64,000 nucleotides of DNA from Chthoniobacterales bacterium (GTDB lineage: Bacteria > Verrucomicrobiota > Verrucomicrobiia > Chthoniobacterales > UBA10450). A program made the position numbers and the translations under genes. This document shows, piece by piece, positions 8,706 through 18,095 of the stretch. The notes beneath the pieces were generated by a model. It worked only from the letters and a program-made list of their open reading frames with translations, was not told the origin of the DNA and ran no database searches. Numbering within the stretch: position 1 is the first letter of the stretch; every line of letters begins with the position of its first letter. The DNA lies in contig JACDGS010000016.1 of the NCBI GenBank assembly GCA_013821455.1, positions 18,142 to 82,141 of the forward strand, written 5' to 3'.

Positions 8706-11122
8706 TGTTCGGATAACGCGACGACGGGATTTAGTTTTGCGGCGCGCCGTGCGGGCCAGTAGCAGGCGGTGAAAGCGACCGCGATGAGAAGAAACAGAAT
8801 CTCCGCGTAAGTCGCGGGATCGCCGGCGCGGACGTCGTAAAGCAATGTGCCGATCGCGCGCGAGAGAAAGAGCGAGGCTAGAAGGCCCACCGCCGCGCCG
8901 GCCCCGGCAACGAGCATTCCCTGCCTAACGATCAGGCGAAGGACGTCGCCGGTTTGCGCGCCGAGGGCCATGCGGATGCCGATCTCGCGCGTTCGTTGCG
9001 AGACGGAGTAAGCCATCACGCCGTAGATTCCGACGCCGGCGAGAAGGAGCGCCGCGCCTGCAAAAGCGCTCAGAAGCAACATCGCCGCGCGTCGCGTCGC
9101 GGTCGATTTGTGGAGCACTTCCTCCATCGTCTGCACGCGATAAACCGGCTCGCCTTTGTCGAGAGCGAGAACCTGTTCACGCACTGCTGCGGTCAGCGCA
9201 GTCGGCTCGATCGCCGCGCGCACTGCGAGCGACATCGCGCCCCAAGTCGCATTTTGCGCGTAGGGCACGAACATCTGTGGTTCGATCGGCGCGTCGAGTG
9301 TCGTGTCCTTGGTGTCGCCGACCACCCCCACGATCTCGCGGGCAAATTTTTCATCACGCCAGACGGTGAGGTGTTTGCCTAACGACTGTGCCGGCGAGCC
9401 GAAATAACGTTTCGCCATTGTCTGGTTGATGACGATGACCATGGGCGATTTCGCATTGTCGTTAGGCGAAATGTCGCGACCGGCGAGCAGTGGGATTTGT
9501 ACCGTCTGGAAGTAGCCCGGGGTGGCGACAAAATAATTCGCGTTGCCCTCTGCCTCAGCGGTCTGCGGCCGGCCTTCCGGAACAAAGGCGCGGCCGACGG
9601 AATAGTTACTGCCGTTGAGCGGTAAACTCAGGACTGCAGCCGCCGCCTGCACGCCAGGAACGGTTCGGACGCGGTCTACCAACTGGCTAAAGAACTGCGT
9701 CCGCTGCGCATCCTCGGGATATTTCGCATAAGGAAGCGAGACCGACATGGTGAGGACGCCGGCGGAATTGAACCCCGGCCGAACATCGCGCAGATGCTGA
9801 AAACTTTTGATCAACAAGGCCGCGCCGAGGAGAAGCACGAGCGAGAGCGCCACTTCCGCGACGAGAAGAAGATCGCGACTGCGCCGGGAAGAAACGCCAT
9901 CGCCTCCGCTGCGGCCGCCTTCATTGAGTGTCTTGTTGAGGTCGAGCCGCGAGGCCTGCCAGGCGGGCGCGGCGCCAAAAAGCAATCCGGTGAAAAGCGA
10001 AAGCGCGAGCGAAATGAGAACCGCGCGTTGATCGAGCCCGCTGGCGAGCTGCGGCAAATCCGTTAGGCCAAGTCCAGCAAGTAAATCGGCCAGCCAGATG
10101 CTGAGCAGCAATCCCAGACCGCCGCCGACGAGCGCGAGAAGCAAACTTTCGGTCAGCAACTGTCGCCAGACCCGCGCGCGGCTTGCGCCTAACGCCGCCC
10201 GCAGCGCGATCTCGCGACGGCGCGCGGCGGCCCGCGCGAGCAGCAGATTTGCGACGTTCGCGCAGGCGATGAGGAGAAGGAAAAAAACCGCACCGAGCAA
10301 AGCGAGAAGCGAGGGACGAACTTCCCTAACGAGTCGATCCTGCAAACGGTAGAGATGGACATCCCAGCCTTTGTTCGTCTCGTGAAATTGTTGCGCCAGT
10401 TGCGCGTTGATCGCGCTCAGCTGGGTCTGCGCCTGCGTCAGACTCGCGCCGGGTTTGAGCCGGCCGATCGCTTCGAAAGAGCGATTGTCGCGCGCTTCTT
10501 TCGCGGGATTTACTTGCAGCGAAGTCCAAACCTCGGTGTCGCCATTCGGATAGGCGAACCCCGCAGGCATCACGCCGAGAACGGTCACCATCCTTCCGCT
10601 CACGCTCGTTCGTTGCCCGATCACGCTCGGATCGGAGTTAAAAAAGCGCCGCCAAAGATTGTTGCCTAACAATGCCACCGGCTCCGCGCCCGCCTTGGCT
10701 TCCTCCGCGCGGAAAGTGCGCCCGAGCACTGGTTGAACGCCGAGCGCGGGAAAGAAATCACTCGTCACGACCGCGCGCGGAACGCGCACCGGCTCGCTTT
10801 TTTCCGGCGCGAGAATCGCCCCGCCGCTCACGAAAAGGGCCGAGTGTTCCAACGCGTCGCAGCGTTTTTGCCAATCAAAAAAGTCGGGCGCGGAGAGATT
10901 GCCGTCGGTGATTCCGGCGGAAGGATTGATTGCGTCGAAGGAAACAATTCGTTCGGGATTCGCATAAGGCAGCGGCCGCAAGAGGACTGCGTCGACGACG
11001 CTGAAGATGGCTGTGCTCGCGCCAATCCCGAGAGCGAGCGTGGCGATGGCGACCAGAGTGAAGCCTTTGTTTTTCAAAAGCATCCGGCCGCCGAAGCGAA
11101 TATCTTGCAGGAGCGTTTCCAT
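8702..11122 (-). CDS. ADOP/MacB-family ABC permease
   Basis: An 806-residue paralogue with the same double MacB-FtsX architecture. The first helix carries [19 protein letters not shown], the first FtsX block [16 protein letters not shown], the middle linker a Ser/Gly/Arg-rich stretch before [16 protein letters not shown], and the C-terminus [17 protein letters not shown]. It overlaps the next gene by 4 nt and begins 3 nt after the stop of the preceding permease, so three permeases (11126-13576, this one and 6270-8705) form a tightly coupled triplet. Function is inferred only at family level: inner-membrane component of a MacB-like transporter or signalling complex. Confidence 0.93.
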   Translation of the reverse strand: METLLQDIRFGGRMLLKNKGFTLVAIATLALGIGASTAIFSVVDAVLLRPLPYANPERIVSFDAINPSAGITDGNLSAPDFFDWQKRCDALEHSALFVSGGAILAPEKSEPVRVPRAVVTSDFFPALGVQPVLGRTFRAEEAKAGAEPVALLGNNLWRRFFNSDPSVIGQRTSVSGRMVTVLGVMPAGFAYPNGDTEVWTSLQVNPAKEARDNRSFEAIGRLKPGASLTQAQTQLSAINAQLAQQFHETNKGWDVHLYRLQDRLVREVRPSLLALLGAVFFLLLIACANVANLLLARAAARRREIALRAALGASRARVWRQLLTESLLLALVGGGLGLLLSIWLADLLAGLGLTDLPQLASGLDQRAVLISLALSLFTGLLFGAAPAWQASRLDLNKTLNEGGRSGGDGVSSRRSRDLLLVAEVALSLVLLLGAALLIKSFQHLRDVRPGFNSAGVLTMSVSLPYAKYPEDAQRTQFFSQLVDRVRTVPGVQAAAAVLSLPLNGSNYSVGRAFVPEGRPQTAEAEGNANYFVATPGYFQTVQIPLLAGRDISPNDNAKSPMVIVINQTMAKRYFGSPAQSLGKHLTVWRDEKFAREIVGVVGDTKDTTLDAPIEPQMFVPYAQNATWGAMSLAVRAAIEPTALTAAVREQVLALDKGEPVYRVQTMEEVLHKSTATRRAAMLLLSAFAGAALLLAGVGIYGVMAYSVSQRTREIGIRMALGAQTGDVLRLIVRQGMLVAGAGAAVGLLASLFLSRAIGTLLYDVRAGDPATYAEILFLLIAVAFTACYWPARRAAKLNPVVALSEQ

Positions 11123-11125
11123 ATT

Positions 11126-13576
11126 TTATCCGCGGCCGAGTGCGAGCATCGGATCGGCACGGGTGGCGCGACGCGCCGGGATGTAGCTCGCGACGAGCGC
11201 GACGAGAGCGAGCGTGAGGGTGACGAGAACGAAAGTAGAAAGATCGAGCGTGCTCACGTTGTAGAGCACGGAATGGATAACCGAGGTGCTGAGCAGCGCG
11301 GCGATGAGACCAAGGATTGTTCCGGCGCCGATGAGAAAAGCGGCCTGGGAAATGACCAGTCGCAAGACGTCGCGGCGTTGCGCGCCGAGCGCCATGCGCA
11401 CCCCGATCTCGTGTGTGCGCTGGACGACAAGAAACGACATCACGCCGTAAATTCCGACCGAAGCGAGGATGAGCGCGATGCCCGCGAAGGCGGCGAGGAG
11501 GAGCACGGCAAGACGCCGGGGCGCGACGGAATCCGCGATGACCTGCTCGAGGGTGCGCACATGCGCGATCGGCAGGGCCGGATCGATCGCCTGTACTTCG
11601 CGACGGATCGCACTCGTTAGGCTGAGCGGGTCCTGTGCGCTGCGCACATTGAGGATGGTCGAAGAATAGGGGATCTGCGCGACTGGAATGTAATACTCCG
11701 GCAGCACCGGTTGATCGAGTCCGCGGTGGTGCATGTCGCCGACGATTCCGACGATGGTCGACCACGGCGGCGATTTACTGAAAGGAACCTGGATTCGTTT
11801 TCCGATCGGACTCTCGTTAGGCCAATAGCGCTGGGCGAGCGCCTGGTTGATGATCACGACCGACGGCGCGTCCAGTTTGTCGGCCGCGTTAAAGAAGCGA
11901 CCCTGCACGAGCGGAATTTCCAGTGCGCGAAAATAATTCGGCGAGACGATGCGGTCTTCTTCGTCCGGGCCGGGGTGGGCGTCGTCGTTAGGCCGGCCTT
12001 CGATCATGAAAGAAGCGTCGCTGTTGACCCCGCTCATCGGCAGGATGGTCGTTAGGCCAACCTGGGTTACGCCGGGCAAATTGGTGACACGGCGCTCGAG
12101 CTCGGCGAAGAAGTTGGACTGGGATTTATTGTCGGGATAGCTCAGCGCCGGCAGCGAAATTTCGGCGGTGAGGACGTTCTTCGGATTGAAGCCGGGGCTG
12201 ACGTTTTCCAGCCTAACGAAACTCTTCAGAAGCAATCCTGCACAAGTGAGGAGGACGAGCGCGAGGGCCACCTCGCCAATGACGAGCGCGTTGCGCAGTT
12301 GATTGTGACGACGACTGGAAGTGGAACCGCGACCGCCTTCTTTGAGCGCTTCGGTCAGATCAGGTTTGCCGCTGGCGAGAGCGGGGACGAGTCCGAATAT
12401 CAAACCGGTCGCGACTGCGACCGCGAGCGTGACGAGGAGAACAGTCCCGTCGATCTGCACTTCGCCAAGTCTCGGGATGGTTTGGGTGCCGATCGTTTTC
12501 ACAAGTGCGATCGCCCAAATCGCAAGCAGCGTTCCAACAGCCGCGCCGCAAATGGAGAGGACAACACTTTCCGTTAGGCCCTGGCGGAGCAAGCGTCCGC
12601 GACTCGCGCCGACCGCCACTCGAATCGCCATTTCGCGTTCACGCGCGGTGGCGCGGGCGAGGAGCATTGTCGCCAGGTTCGCGCAAGCAATGAGCAGAAC
12701 GAGCGCGACCGCGCCTAACAAAATCAGGAGGAGCGGCTTCATTCCGCCGATGACCTGTTCCTTGAGCGGATAAACCGTCATGCCAAAGCTATCGGTCTTG
12801 CCGTAGTTGCCGGGAAAACGCGCGCGCATCCCCCTAACGACGGTCTCGATTTCCGCCTGCGCCTGTTGCGGGGCAACGTTAGGCGCGAGCCGGCCGATCG
12901 CTCCGTAGCTGCGCGAGCCGCGGTTTTTCATTTCCGTGTCGGTGAATCCGAGCGCCTGCCAGATATCGGCCTGCTCGCCGAACTGCGCGCCGGTGATGTT
13001 AAAGAGCGGGAGCGGAAACTCGAAGCTCGCCGGCATGATGCCGACAACGGTGAGCGCGCGACCGTCGGCGGTGATTTTGCTCCCGAGCACTTTCGGATCG
13101 CGATCGAATTTCCGCTGCCAGAGCCGCTCGCTGATGACGACGACGTCATCGCGACCGGTGGCGCATTCCTCCGGACGAAAAGTACGGCCGCGAATTGGCT
13201 GCACGCCTAACAATGGGAAAAGCTCGGCAGAAACAGTCGCGCCGAAGACGCGCTCCGGTCGGTCGGCCTGCGCGAGGTTATAAGTCGCGGGGGTAAAGGC
13301 AGCCAGTTTACTGAAGCTGTGGAGCTGACTTTTGTAATCGAGGAATTCCGGCGGCGAGATCGGAATAGCGTCGAGGTGTTGCTGTTTAAAATGTTCGAAA
13401 AGCAGGACCAACTCCGAGGGCTTTTCGTAGGGCAGTGGCTTGATCAGGAGCGCGTCGACGAGTGTAAAAACCGCGGTGGTCGCGCCGATCCCGAGCGCGA
13501 GGGTGAGGATGGCAACGAGAGCAAAGAGCGGGTTCTTGAAGAGCAACCGCAAGGCGTGGCGAATTTCCTGGAGCAT
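11126..13576 (-). CDS. ADOP/MacB-family ABC permease
   Basis: The start is set at the ATG at 13576 (MLQEIRHALRLLFKNPLFAL), where homology begins. The frame stays open 45 codons further upstream, but that part merely translates family A repeat DNA. The protein has 816 residues with the double MacB-FtsX arrangement: ATTAVFTLVDALLIKPLPY in the first helix, LLIACANLATMLLARA in the first FtsX block, a helix at LALVLLTCAGLLLKS, and a C-terminal FtsX block ending ATRADPMLALGRG. It is the first permease after the ATPase/adaptor pair and heads the coupled permease triplet. Confidence 0.92.
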   Translation of the reverse strand: MLQEIRHALRLLFKNPLFALVAILTLALGIGATTAVFTLVDALLIKPLPYEKPSELVLLFEHFKQQHLDAIPISPPEFLDYKSQLHSFSKLAAFTPATYNLAQADRPERVFGATVSAELFPLLGVQPIRGRTFRPEECATGRDDVVVISERLWQRKFDRDPKVLGSKITADGRALTVVGIMPASFEFPLPLFNITGAQFGEQADIWQALGFTDTEMKNRGSRSYGAIGRLAPNVAPQQAQAEIETVVRGMRARFPGNYGKTDSFGMTVYPLKEQVIGGMKPLLLILLGAVALVLLIACANLATMLLARATAREREMAIRVAVGASRGRLLRQGLTESVVLSICGAAVGTLLAIWAIALVKTIGTQTIPRLGEVQIDGTVLLVTLAVAVATGLIFGLVPALASGKPDLTEALKEGGRGSTSSRRHNQLRNALVIGEVALALVLLTCAGLLLKSFVRLENVSPGFNPKNVLTAEISLPALSYPDNKSQSNFFAELERRVTNLPGVTQVGLTTILPMSGVNSDASFMIEGRPNDDAHPGPDEEDRIVSPNYFRALEIPLVQGRFFNAADKLDAPSVVIINQALAQRYWPNESPIGKRIQVPFSKSPPWSTIVGIVGDMHHRGLDQPVLPEYYIPVAQIPYSSTILNVRSAQDPLSLTSAIRREVQAIDPALPIAHVRTLEQVIADSVAPRRLAVLLLAAFAGIALILASVGIYGVMSFLVVQRTHEIGVRMALGAQRRDVLRLVISQAAFLIGAGTILGLIAALLSTSVIHSVLYNVSTLDLSTFVLVTLTLALVALVASYIPARRATRADPMLALGRG

Positions 13577-13962
13577 GGGTTTATTCGTTAGGCGAGAGCC
13601 GTCTGGGGAGCGCACGCGCCTCGCGTGCTGCGCTCGGCGCCTCGCCGAGTGCTCGGGTGTCGGCAACGCGCGGAGGGAAGAAGTTTTCGGCGAGGGCGCC
13701 GAAAACAGCACGCGAGGCGCGTGCGCTCCCCGGAGTTGCGCGCGCCGCCTTTTCGTTAGGCGAAATCTCGGACGTCTGCCTCGGTCCCTGCGGCCCTATC
13801 TTTAACCTGACTTGCGCGGGATCTTTCGACTGCGCTGCGCTCCGCTCAGGATGACGAAGTGGCGACGCAATGTTTGCCAGGAGCAACGCCATGATAACGA
13901 GGAGTGCCTTGTCGGCTCTCGCGTTGGCTTCCGGCGCGCGCATTCGCGTTCTCGTTAGGCAG
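13577..13962. other. Intergenic stretch filled with repeats
   Basis: No gene is supported in this gap between the ATPase gene and the first permease gene. It holds a full family A hairpin (13603-13735), a single arm of family B (13815-13857, ending CGCTCAGGATGACG) and three octamer motifs. Reading frames here only translate the repeats. Confidence 0.7.
13603..13735. repeat. Family A intergenic hairpin repeat, copy 3
   Basis: GGGGAGCGCACGCGCC and GGCGCGTGCGCTCCCC arms with inner stems CTCGGCGCCTCGCCGAG and TTTTCGGCGAGGGCGCCGAAAA (one extra G compared with other copies). It lies just upstream of the permease start at 13576. Confidence 0.87.
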
Positions 13963-14661
13963 CTACGCGGCGATTTTGTCTTCCACCACGCGCCCGTCGA
14001 AGAGGTGAATCGTGCGGTCAGCGTGTCCGGCGAAGCGGTCGTCGTGCGTCACCATGCAGATGGTGGCGCCCCCGGCGTGCAGCTCTTTCAAAAGGTCCAT
14101 GACGGCTTCGCCATTGCGGGAGTCGAGGTTGCCGGTCGGCTCGTCGGCGAGGAGGATCGCGGGTTTGCCCGCGAGCGCGCGCGCCACCGCGACACGTTGT
14201 TGCTGGCCTCCGGAAAGCTGGCTTGGCAAATGTTTCGCGCGATGGCCCATGCCGACGCGCTCGAGCGCTTCGTTGGCGAATACTTTGCGCTCGCTCGAGG
14301 GCATGCCGCGATAGGTCAGCGGCAGCTCAACATTCTCAAAAACAGTCAGGTCGCCGATGAGGTTGAAGCTTTGGAAAATGAACCCGATCTCGCGGTTTCG
14401 AATGCGCGCGCGCTCGGGGAAGGTCAGTTTCGCGACCTCGCCGCCTTTGAGCGAGTAGCTCCCGTCGGAAGGCGTGTCGAGTAGGCCGAGAATGGAAAGA
14501 AGGGTGGATTTGCCGCAGCCGGAGGGGCCGGCAATCGCGACATATTCGCCCGTGCGAATGTTGAGGTGGATGCCGGAGAGGGCATGCGTTTCAACTTCGT
14601 CGGTGAGGAAGACTTTGGTGACGCCGTCGAGGTGGATCAGGGTGTTATTACCGTTGTTCAT
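13963..14661 (-). CDS. LolD/MacB-type ABC transporter ATPase
   Basis: A 232-residue ABC ATPase with Walker [10 protein letters not shown] (about residues 46-54), Q-loop FQSFN, signature [14 protein letters not shown], Walker [13 protein letters not shown] and H-loop VTHDD. Closely typical of MacB N-terminal or LolD ATPases. Directly downstream of the MacA-like adaptor gene (48 nt gap) and upstream of the permease triplet, the classical adaptor-ATPase-permease order. It is the more canonical of the two ATPases in the block and probably energises the tandem permeases. Confidence 0.95.
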   Translation of the reverse strand: MNNGNNTLIHLDGVTKVFLTDEVETHALSGIHLNIRTGEYVAIAGPSGCGKSTLLSILGLLDTPSDGSYSLKGGEVAKLTFPERARIRNREIGFIFQSFNLIGDLTVFENVELPLTYRGMPSSERKVFANEALERVGMGHRAKHLPSQLSGGQQQRVAVARALAGKPAILLADEPTGNLDSRNGEAVMDLLKELHAGGATICMVTHDDRFAGHADRTIHLFDGRVVEDKIAA

Positions 14662-14709
14662 ATTTGATTAGAGACGTGAGGAGGTGAAATGGATTCGTTA
14701 GGCGACGAC

Positions 14710-16059
14710 TTAATTCAGCTTGATGCGATCGTGTGAATCGTACGCGCTCGTGTCGGAAAGGATGACCTGGTCGCCCACGTTGAGCCCGCTCAGGATTTCG
14801 ATCGTATTGACCGAGCTGCGGCCGAAATGCACGGGCCCGCGGATGGCCTCGCCATTGGCCGCGACTTTGAAAACGCCGACGGTCGCGCCGTCTTGCGCAA
14901 AGGCCGGCCGGCCGACATAGAGGACGTCGTTCAAACGTTCCAGCTCGATTGTGCCGTCCACGCTCAAGTCGGGTCGTGCGCCTTTCGGGAGCGCGTCGTC
15001 GAGTGCGACATCCACTGTGACGGTTCCCTGTTCTACGGCCGGATCGACACGCGTGACATGACCAGCGACCACGCCGTTGCGCGTGTCGATCGAGGCTGGC
15101 TGATTGATCTGCACGTCCTTCGCCTGCGTTTCAGCGATCTTGACTTGGGCTTTTAATTTCGTCGGATCAGCCACGCGGGCGATGTTGGTTCCAGGGATCA
15201 CGCGCTGGCCGACTTCAACGGGAAGCTGTTGCAAAACACCCGTCATGCCCGCGCGGACGTGAAGGTTCTCGACCTCGTTCACGCGCATCTGCGCCGAGGC
15301 CTTGAGTTGATCGACCGCCGCCTGTTTCGAGGCGAGCTGCGGCTCGATCGAGTCGCCAGCGAAAGTCAGACGTTTCTTTTCGATTTCGTCGCGGCTGGCG
15401 AGTTCATCGCGCTTAATGATGGACGTTTTGTATTCGAGATCGGCGATAAGACCGTTCTTTTTCAGGTTGTCGTTAGTCTCAGCTTGCATCTTGGCCTGCT
15501 GATATTCCGAGTGCACCTGGGCCGTGGTGGATTCCTGGTTGAGCAGCTCGCGCTGCAAGGTCGCGCGCAGAGTAACCAAGTCGGATTCCGCCGCTTTCTC
15601 CTGCAGCTCCGCGTCCCGCGCGGCTTGTTGCAGATCGGAACTGGAAAGCTCGACGAGCAAGGTATCCGGCTCAACGTGAGCGCCTGGCCTAACGACGATC
15701 TTTTCCACGCGTCCGTCCTTGGCCGCGGCGACCCAGCGAATGTCTTCCGGCACCAGCGTGCCGAGGCCACGCACCTGCCGGAGCATCGGTCCGCGTTTCA
15801 CGGTATCGACCCAGACGGAGGAGCGATCCACGCTTGGCGCGGCTGGTTTCAAGCGCGAGACTGCGATCCAAATCGCGGCGAGGCCGAGAACGGAAGCGCC
15901 GATGATTATCACGCGGCGCTTCTTTTTTTTCCGGGCGAGATCGGGCCGCGCGACATCCATCGAGGAAGTCGGAGCCACGAAACCGGAAGCGCGCTGGGGT
16001 TCTTTTTTTCCGGGAATAACTTCGAAGCTCCGTTGTTCCATTTCGATCGCCGCGTTCAC
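14710..16059 (-). CDS. MacA-like periplasmic adaptor (HlyD/RND-type membrane fusion protein)
   Basis: The 449-residue frame opens with a GTG at 16059, immediately after the stop of the preceding gene; an in-frame ATG at 16041 is an alternative. A basic stretch (RKKKKRR) precedes a single membrane helix at about 50-68. Then follow a beta-barrel/lipoyl half (GRVEKIVVRPGAHVEPD), a long alpha-helical hairpin at about 160-275 (Glu/Gln/Ala-rich), the second lipoyl half (GMTGVLQQLPVEVGQRVIPG), and a C-terminal barrel domain with GLNVGDQVI. By family it bridges an inner-membrane permease to an outer-membrane channel. Gene order puts it first in the ABC set. Confidence 0.92.
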   Translation of the reverse strand: MNAAIEMEQRSFEVIPGKKEPQRASGFVAPTSSMDVARPDLARKKKKRRVIIIGASVLGLAAIWIAVSRLKPAAPSVDRSSVWVDTVKRGPMLRQVRGLGTLVPEDIRWVAAAKDGRVEKIVVRPGAHVEPDTLLVELSSSDLQQAARDAELQEKAAESDLVTLRATLQRELLNQESTTAQVHSEYQQAKMQAETNDNLKKNGLIADLEYKTSIIKRDELASRDEIEKKRLTFAGDSIEPQLASKQAAVDQLKASAQMRVNEVENLHVRAGMTGVLQQLPVEVGQRVIPGTNIARVADPTKLKAQVKIAETQAKDVQINQPASIDTRNGVVAGHVTRVDPAVEQGTVTVDVALDDALPKGARPDLSVDGTIELERLNDVLYVGRPAFAQDGATVGVFKVAANGEAIRGPVHFGRSSVNTIEILSGLNVGDQVILSDTSAYDSHDRIKLN

Positions 16060-16374
16060 TTAGAGCAAACCCAAATGATGAACGAGGGTGGCCACAGCCT
16101 GGGCGCTATTGACGATGGGGAAGAGGGCCATCGCGACGAGACCGGCGAAGAGGCTCGCTTCCACCGCGAAACCGCGCGGGGCTTCTTCGGCAAAATAATC
16201 TTTGCTGATGTCCCTGAAGGCCGTTTCGAATTTGACCGGTTTGCCGCAGCCGCCGGTAAAGTTATTTGCCTGAAATTGTGGCGCGATGGCAAAAGCGCGT
16301 GCGGCATTGCGGCCGTCGCGAACTTCGGACTGATGGCGTTTGCTGAGGTTGTGTGTGTGCAGTGTGTTTTTCAT
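16060..16374 (-). CDS. Small membrane protein of unknown function, first gene after the sigma-54 promoter
   Basis: Start ATG at 16374 is preferred because CAGGAACTCACGAA provides an AGGA ribosome site; an in-frame ATG at 16395 lacks one. The product has about 104 residues: a basic, hydrophilic N-terminus (MKNTLHTHNLSKRH), a central part with TGGCGK, and one hydrophobic segment near the C-terminus (EASLFAGLVAMALFPIVNSA). No family is recognised. Its stop directly abuts the GTG of the adaptor gene, so the two are translationally coupled. As the leading gene of the regulated unit it may be a modulator or sensor of the transporter, which is inference. Confidence 0.6.
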   Translation of the reverse strand: MKNTLHTHNLSKRHQSEVRDGRNAARAFAIAPQFQANNFTGGCGKPVKFETAFRDISKDYFAEEAPRGFAVEASLFAGLVAMALFPIVNSAQAVATLVHHLGLL

Positions 16375-16453
16375 TTCGTGAGTTCCTGTTTCCATTGAGA
16401 TGCGTTCGTTCTCGGTTTGGATTCAGAAATTTCCTTTCGTTGTTCATCCCTAT

Positions 16454-16469
16454 TGCAATGGCCGTGCCA
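16454..16469 (-). promoter_or_regulatory. Sigma-54 (-24/-12) promoter
   Basis: The minus strand reads TGGCACGGCCATTGCA, matching the consensus TGGCACG-N4-TTGCW at every defined position, with GG at 16468-16467 and GC at 16456-16455 exactly 12 bp apart. Transcription would start near 16443 and run into the small protein, adaptor and ABC genes. The adjacent NtrC-family activator gene supports the call. Confidence 0.88.
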
Positions 16470-16483
16470 CAGAGTTTGAAGAG

Positions 16484-16499
16484 TTATAAAGCTCTATAA
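16484..16499. promoter_or_regulatory. Imperfect 16-bp palindrome upstream of the sigma-54 promoter
   Basis: TTATAAAGCTCTATAA is symmetric in 14 of 16 positions and lies about 15-30 bp upstream of the -24 element in an AT-rich patch. It could bind a regulator or bend DNA; it is close for a typical NtrC enhancer site. Confidence 0.4.
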
Positions 16500-16566
16500 A
16501 TCAATATGTTACCAATATATCTAAAAATTGCGATGATCGAGAGATGCGTCGGTCGTGGGATTGCGC

Positions 16567-16584
16567 CGTCCCAAACCCGGGACG
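16567..16584. promoter_or_regulatory. Candidate enhancer (upstream activating) site
   Basis: CGTCCC-AAACCC-GGGACG is a perfect 6+6 inverted repeat with a 6-bp spacer, centred about 120 bp upstream of the -12 element. That is the usual distance for binding of an NtrC-type activator dimer. No second copy was found within the gap, so binding by the neighbouring regulator is inference. Confidence 0.5.
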
Positions 16585-16598
16585 TTTTTGCCACATTG

Positions 16599-16725
16599 TC
16601 ATCCCGAGCGGAGCGAGGGACCCCGCAAGCGTACTTTGCGCTTCGGTTCTCGTTAGTCGTTAGGCAAAAACAAATCGAAGGACGCTTGCGGGTCCTTCGC
16701 CGCGCTGCGCCGGCTCAGGATGACA
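16599..16725. repeat. Family B hairpin repeat, copy with both arms
   Basis: GTCATCCCGAGCGGAGCGAG and CGCGCTGCGCCGGCTCAGGATGAC face each other around inner arms GCAAGCG and CGCTTGCGGG. TCGTTAGTCGTTAGG lies in the loop. It translates by chance as HPERSEG-like strings. Confidence 0.75.
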
Positions 16726-16749
16726 AGCATGCGGCGTCAGCCTGCGAAT

Positions 16750-16766
16750 TCGTTAGGCCCTAACGA
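16750..16766. terminator. Inverted pair of octamer motifs at the kinase stop codon
   Basis: TCGTTAGG-C-CCTAACGA is a perfect 17-bp inverted repeat made from two octamers in opposite orientation. The stop codon of the histidine kinase (TAG, 16762-16760) is part of it. There is no T-tract, so a terminator role rests on analogy with paired uptake sequences of Neisseria and Haemophilus. Confidence 0.45.
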
Positions 16767-18094
16767 GGCAGCCGGAGTAACGCCTCGCCGCCGCGGCGGT
16801 CCGGGCGATTCGTTAGGCTGAGCGAACCGCCGTGCGCTTCCGCGATCTGGCGGCTCAGCGCGAGACCGATGCCGGAGCCGCCTGGTTTCGTGGTGAAGAA
16901 GGGCACGAAGAGATTTGCCGGATTCAAAATTCCCGGGCCTTCGTCGCGCACGACCACCTCGGTGCACTCTCCGATGTCGCGCCAATTTACCGTGACGGCG
17001 CCATTAGTTTCCAAGGCGGCGTCCACGGCGTTGTGCAAAATGTTGATCAGCAGTTGTTCGATCTGGACGGCATCGGCGAAAATTTCGCTGGGCGGCCCCT
17101 CCTTTATTCGGACCGCGAGGCGCGTTTCCAGACTAACGACTCGCCTAACGAGTGCGCCGAGATCGACCGTTTCCTTCTGCGGCGGAGGGAGCCGCGCGAG
17201 CCGCGCATAGGCCTGCATGAAACGGCTGAGCGATTCCGCGCGTGTGGCGATAACGTGTAACCCACTGCGCGCATCGTCGCGCCAATCGGGCGGCTCCGGG
17301 TCGCGGCGGAGAAGCGATTCGAGGCTGCCCGCGATCGATTTGATGGGCGCGAGCGAGTTATTCATTTCGTGGCCGAGCACCCTAACGAGTCGCTGCCACG
17401 CCACTCTTTCTTCCTCGCGCAAAGTGCGGCTGAGGTCGGTCAGGACGAGCAGCTTGTGGGGGAGACCATGCTCGCGAAACTCGCTCTTACGTACGCCCCA
17501 ACGGCCGGAGCCGCCGGGAAAATTCAGGCTCAGGGGAGCGTCTTCGTCCGCGTCGAGGCAAACTGCGAGGCCGAGATCAGCGGCGCGTCGGCCGAGCAAT
17601 TTGTCGATTGGCTGCCGCAATAAATTTTCGCCGGCGCGATTCACCAAACGCAAGCGCCGCTCCGGATCGAAGGTGAAAACGGCGACGTCGATTTCCGCCA
17701 TGATCGTGCGCAAAAGCGCAGTTGCCTCGAATGCACCGAGCCGCTGTTTGCGCAATGTTTCGCCGAGCTGATTTATTTCCAAAAGCACTTCGCCCAGCGC
17801 GTCGTCCACGCGCGCGCCGCGGGCGCGAATCGAGTAATCACCTTCGCGCAGAGCAGCCAGGAGATTGCTCATCGTTTGCAAGGGCCGAACGGTGTGTTCG
17901 CGGGCGCTGGCCAGAAATCCGAAGGCGCAACCAGCGATCAGCATCGTCAGGGTCCAATCGACTTTCGCGCTGAAGTCGCCGAACCAAAGCAACGCCAGCG
18001 CGATGATGATGGCGGGCCCGCCCGCGGCCAAGGTGAGCCAGGTAAGGCGGCCTTCGTGCGAAATTCGCCAACGCGGTTTGGGCGCGTTTTTCAT
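16760..18094 (-). CDS. NtrY-like sensor histidine kinase
   Basis: A 444-residue kinase with two adjacent membrane helices (about 21-38 and 45-62) and almost no periplasmic loop, then HAMP (about 64-115), PAS (about 125-220), a dimerisation domain with His242 in GHEMNNSLAPIKS, and a catalytic domain with N-box (NILHNAVDAAL, about 351-361), DEGPGI (384-389) and GSGIGLAL. The HEMNNSL signature is typical of NtrY/NtrB-like kinases that pair with sigma-54 activators. It lies directly downstream of such an activator gene, separated by a family A repeat that begins 1 bp before this start codon. It presumably phosphorylates that regulator; the signal is unknown. Confidence 0.93.
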   Translation of the reverse strand: MKNAPKPRWRISHEGRLTWLTLAAGGPAIIIALALLWFGDFSAKVDWTLTMLIAGCAFGFLASAREHTVRPLQTMSNLLAALREGDYSIRARGARVDDALGEVLLEINQLGETLRKQRLGAFEATALLRTIMAEIDVAVFTFDPERRLRLVNRAGENLLRQPIDKLLGRRAADLGLAVCLDADEDAPLSLNFPGGSGRWGVRKSEFREHGLPHKLLVLTDLSRTLREEERVAWQRLVRVLGHEMNNSLAPIKSIAGSLESLLRRDPEPPDWRDDARSGLHVIATRAESLSRFMQAYARLARLPPPQKETVDLGALVRRVVSLETRLAVRIKEGPPSEIFADAVQIEQLLINILHNAVDAALETNGAVTVNWRDIGECTEVVVRDEGPGILNPANLFVPFFTTKPGGSGIGLALSRQIAEAHGGSLSLTNRPDRRGGEALLRLPR

Positions 18095-18095
18095 G

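Noticed and set aside
13577..13711. N-terminal extension of the permease at 11126-13576
   Set aside because: The extra 45 codons translate the family A repeat; the family start is MLQEIRHAL at 13576.
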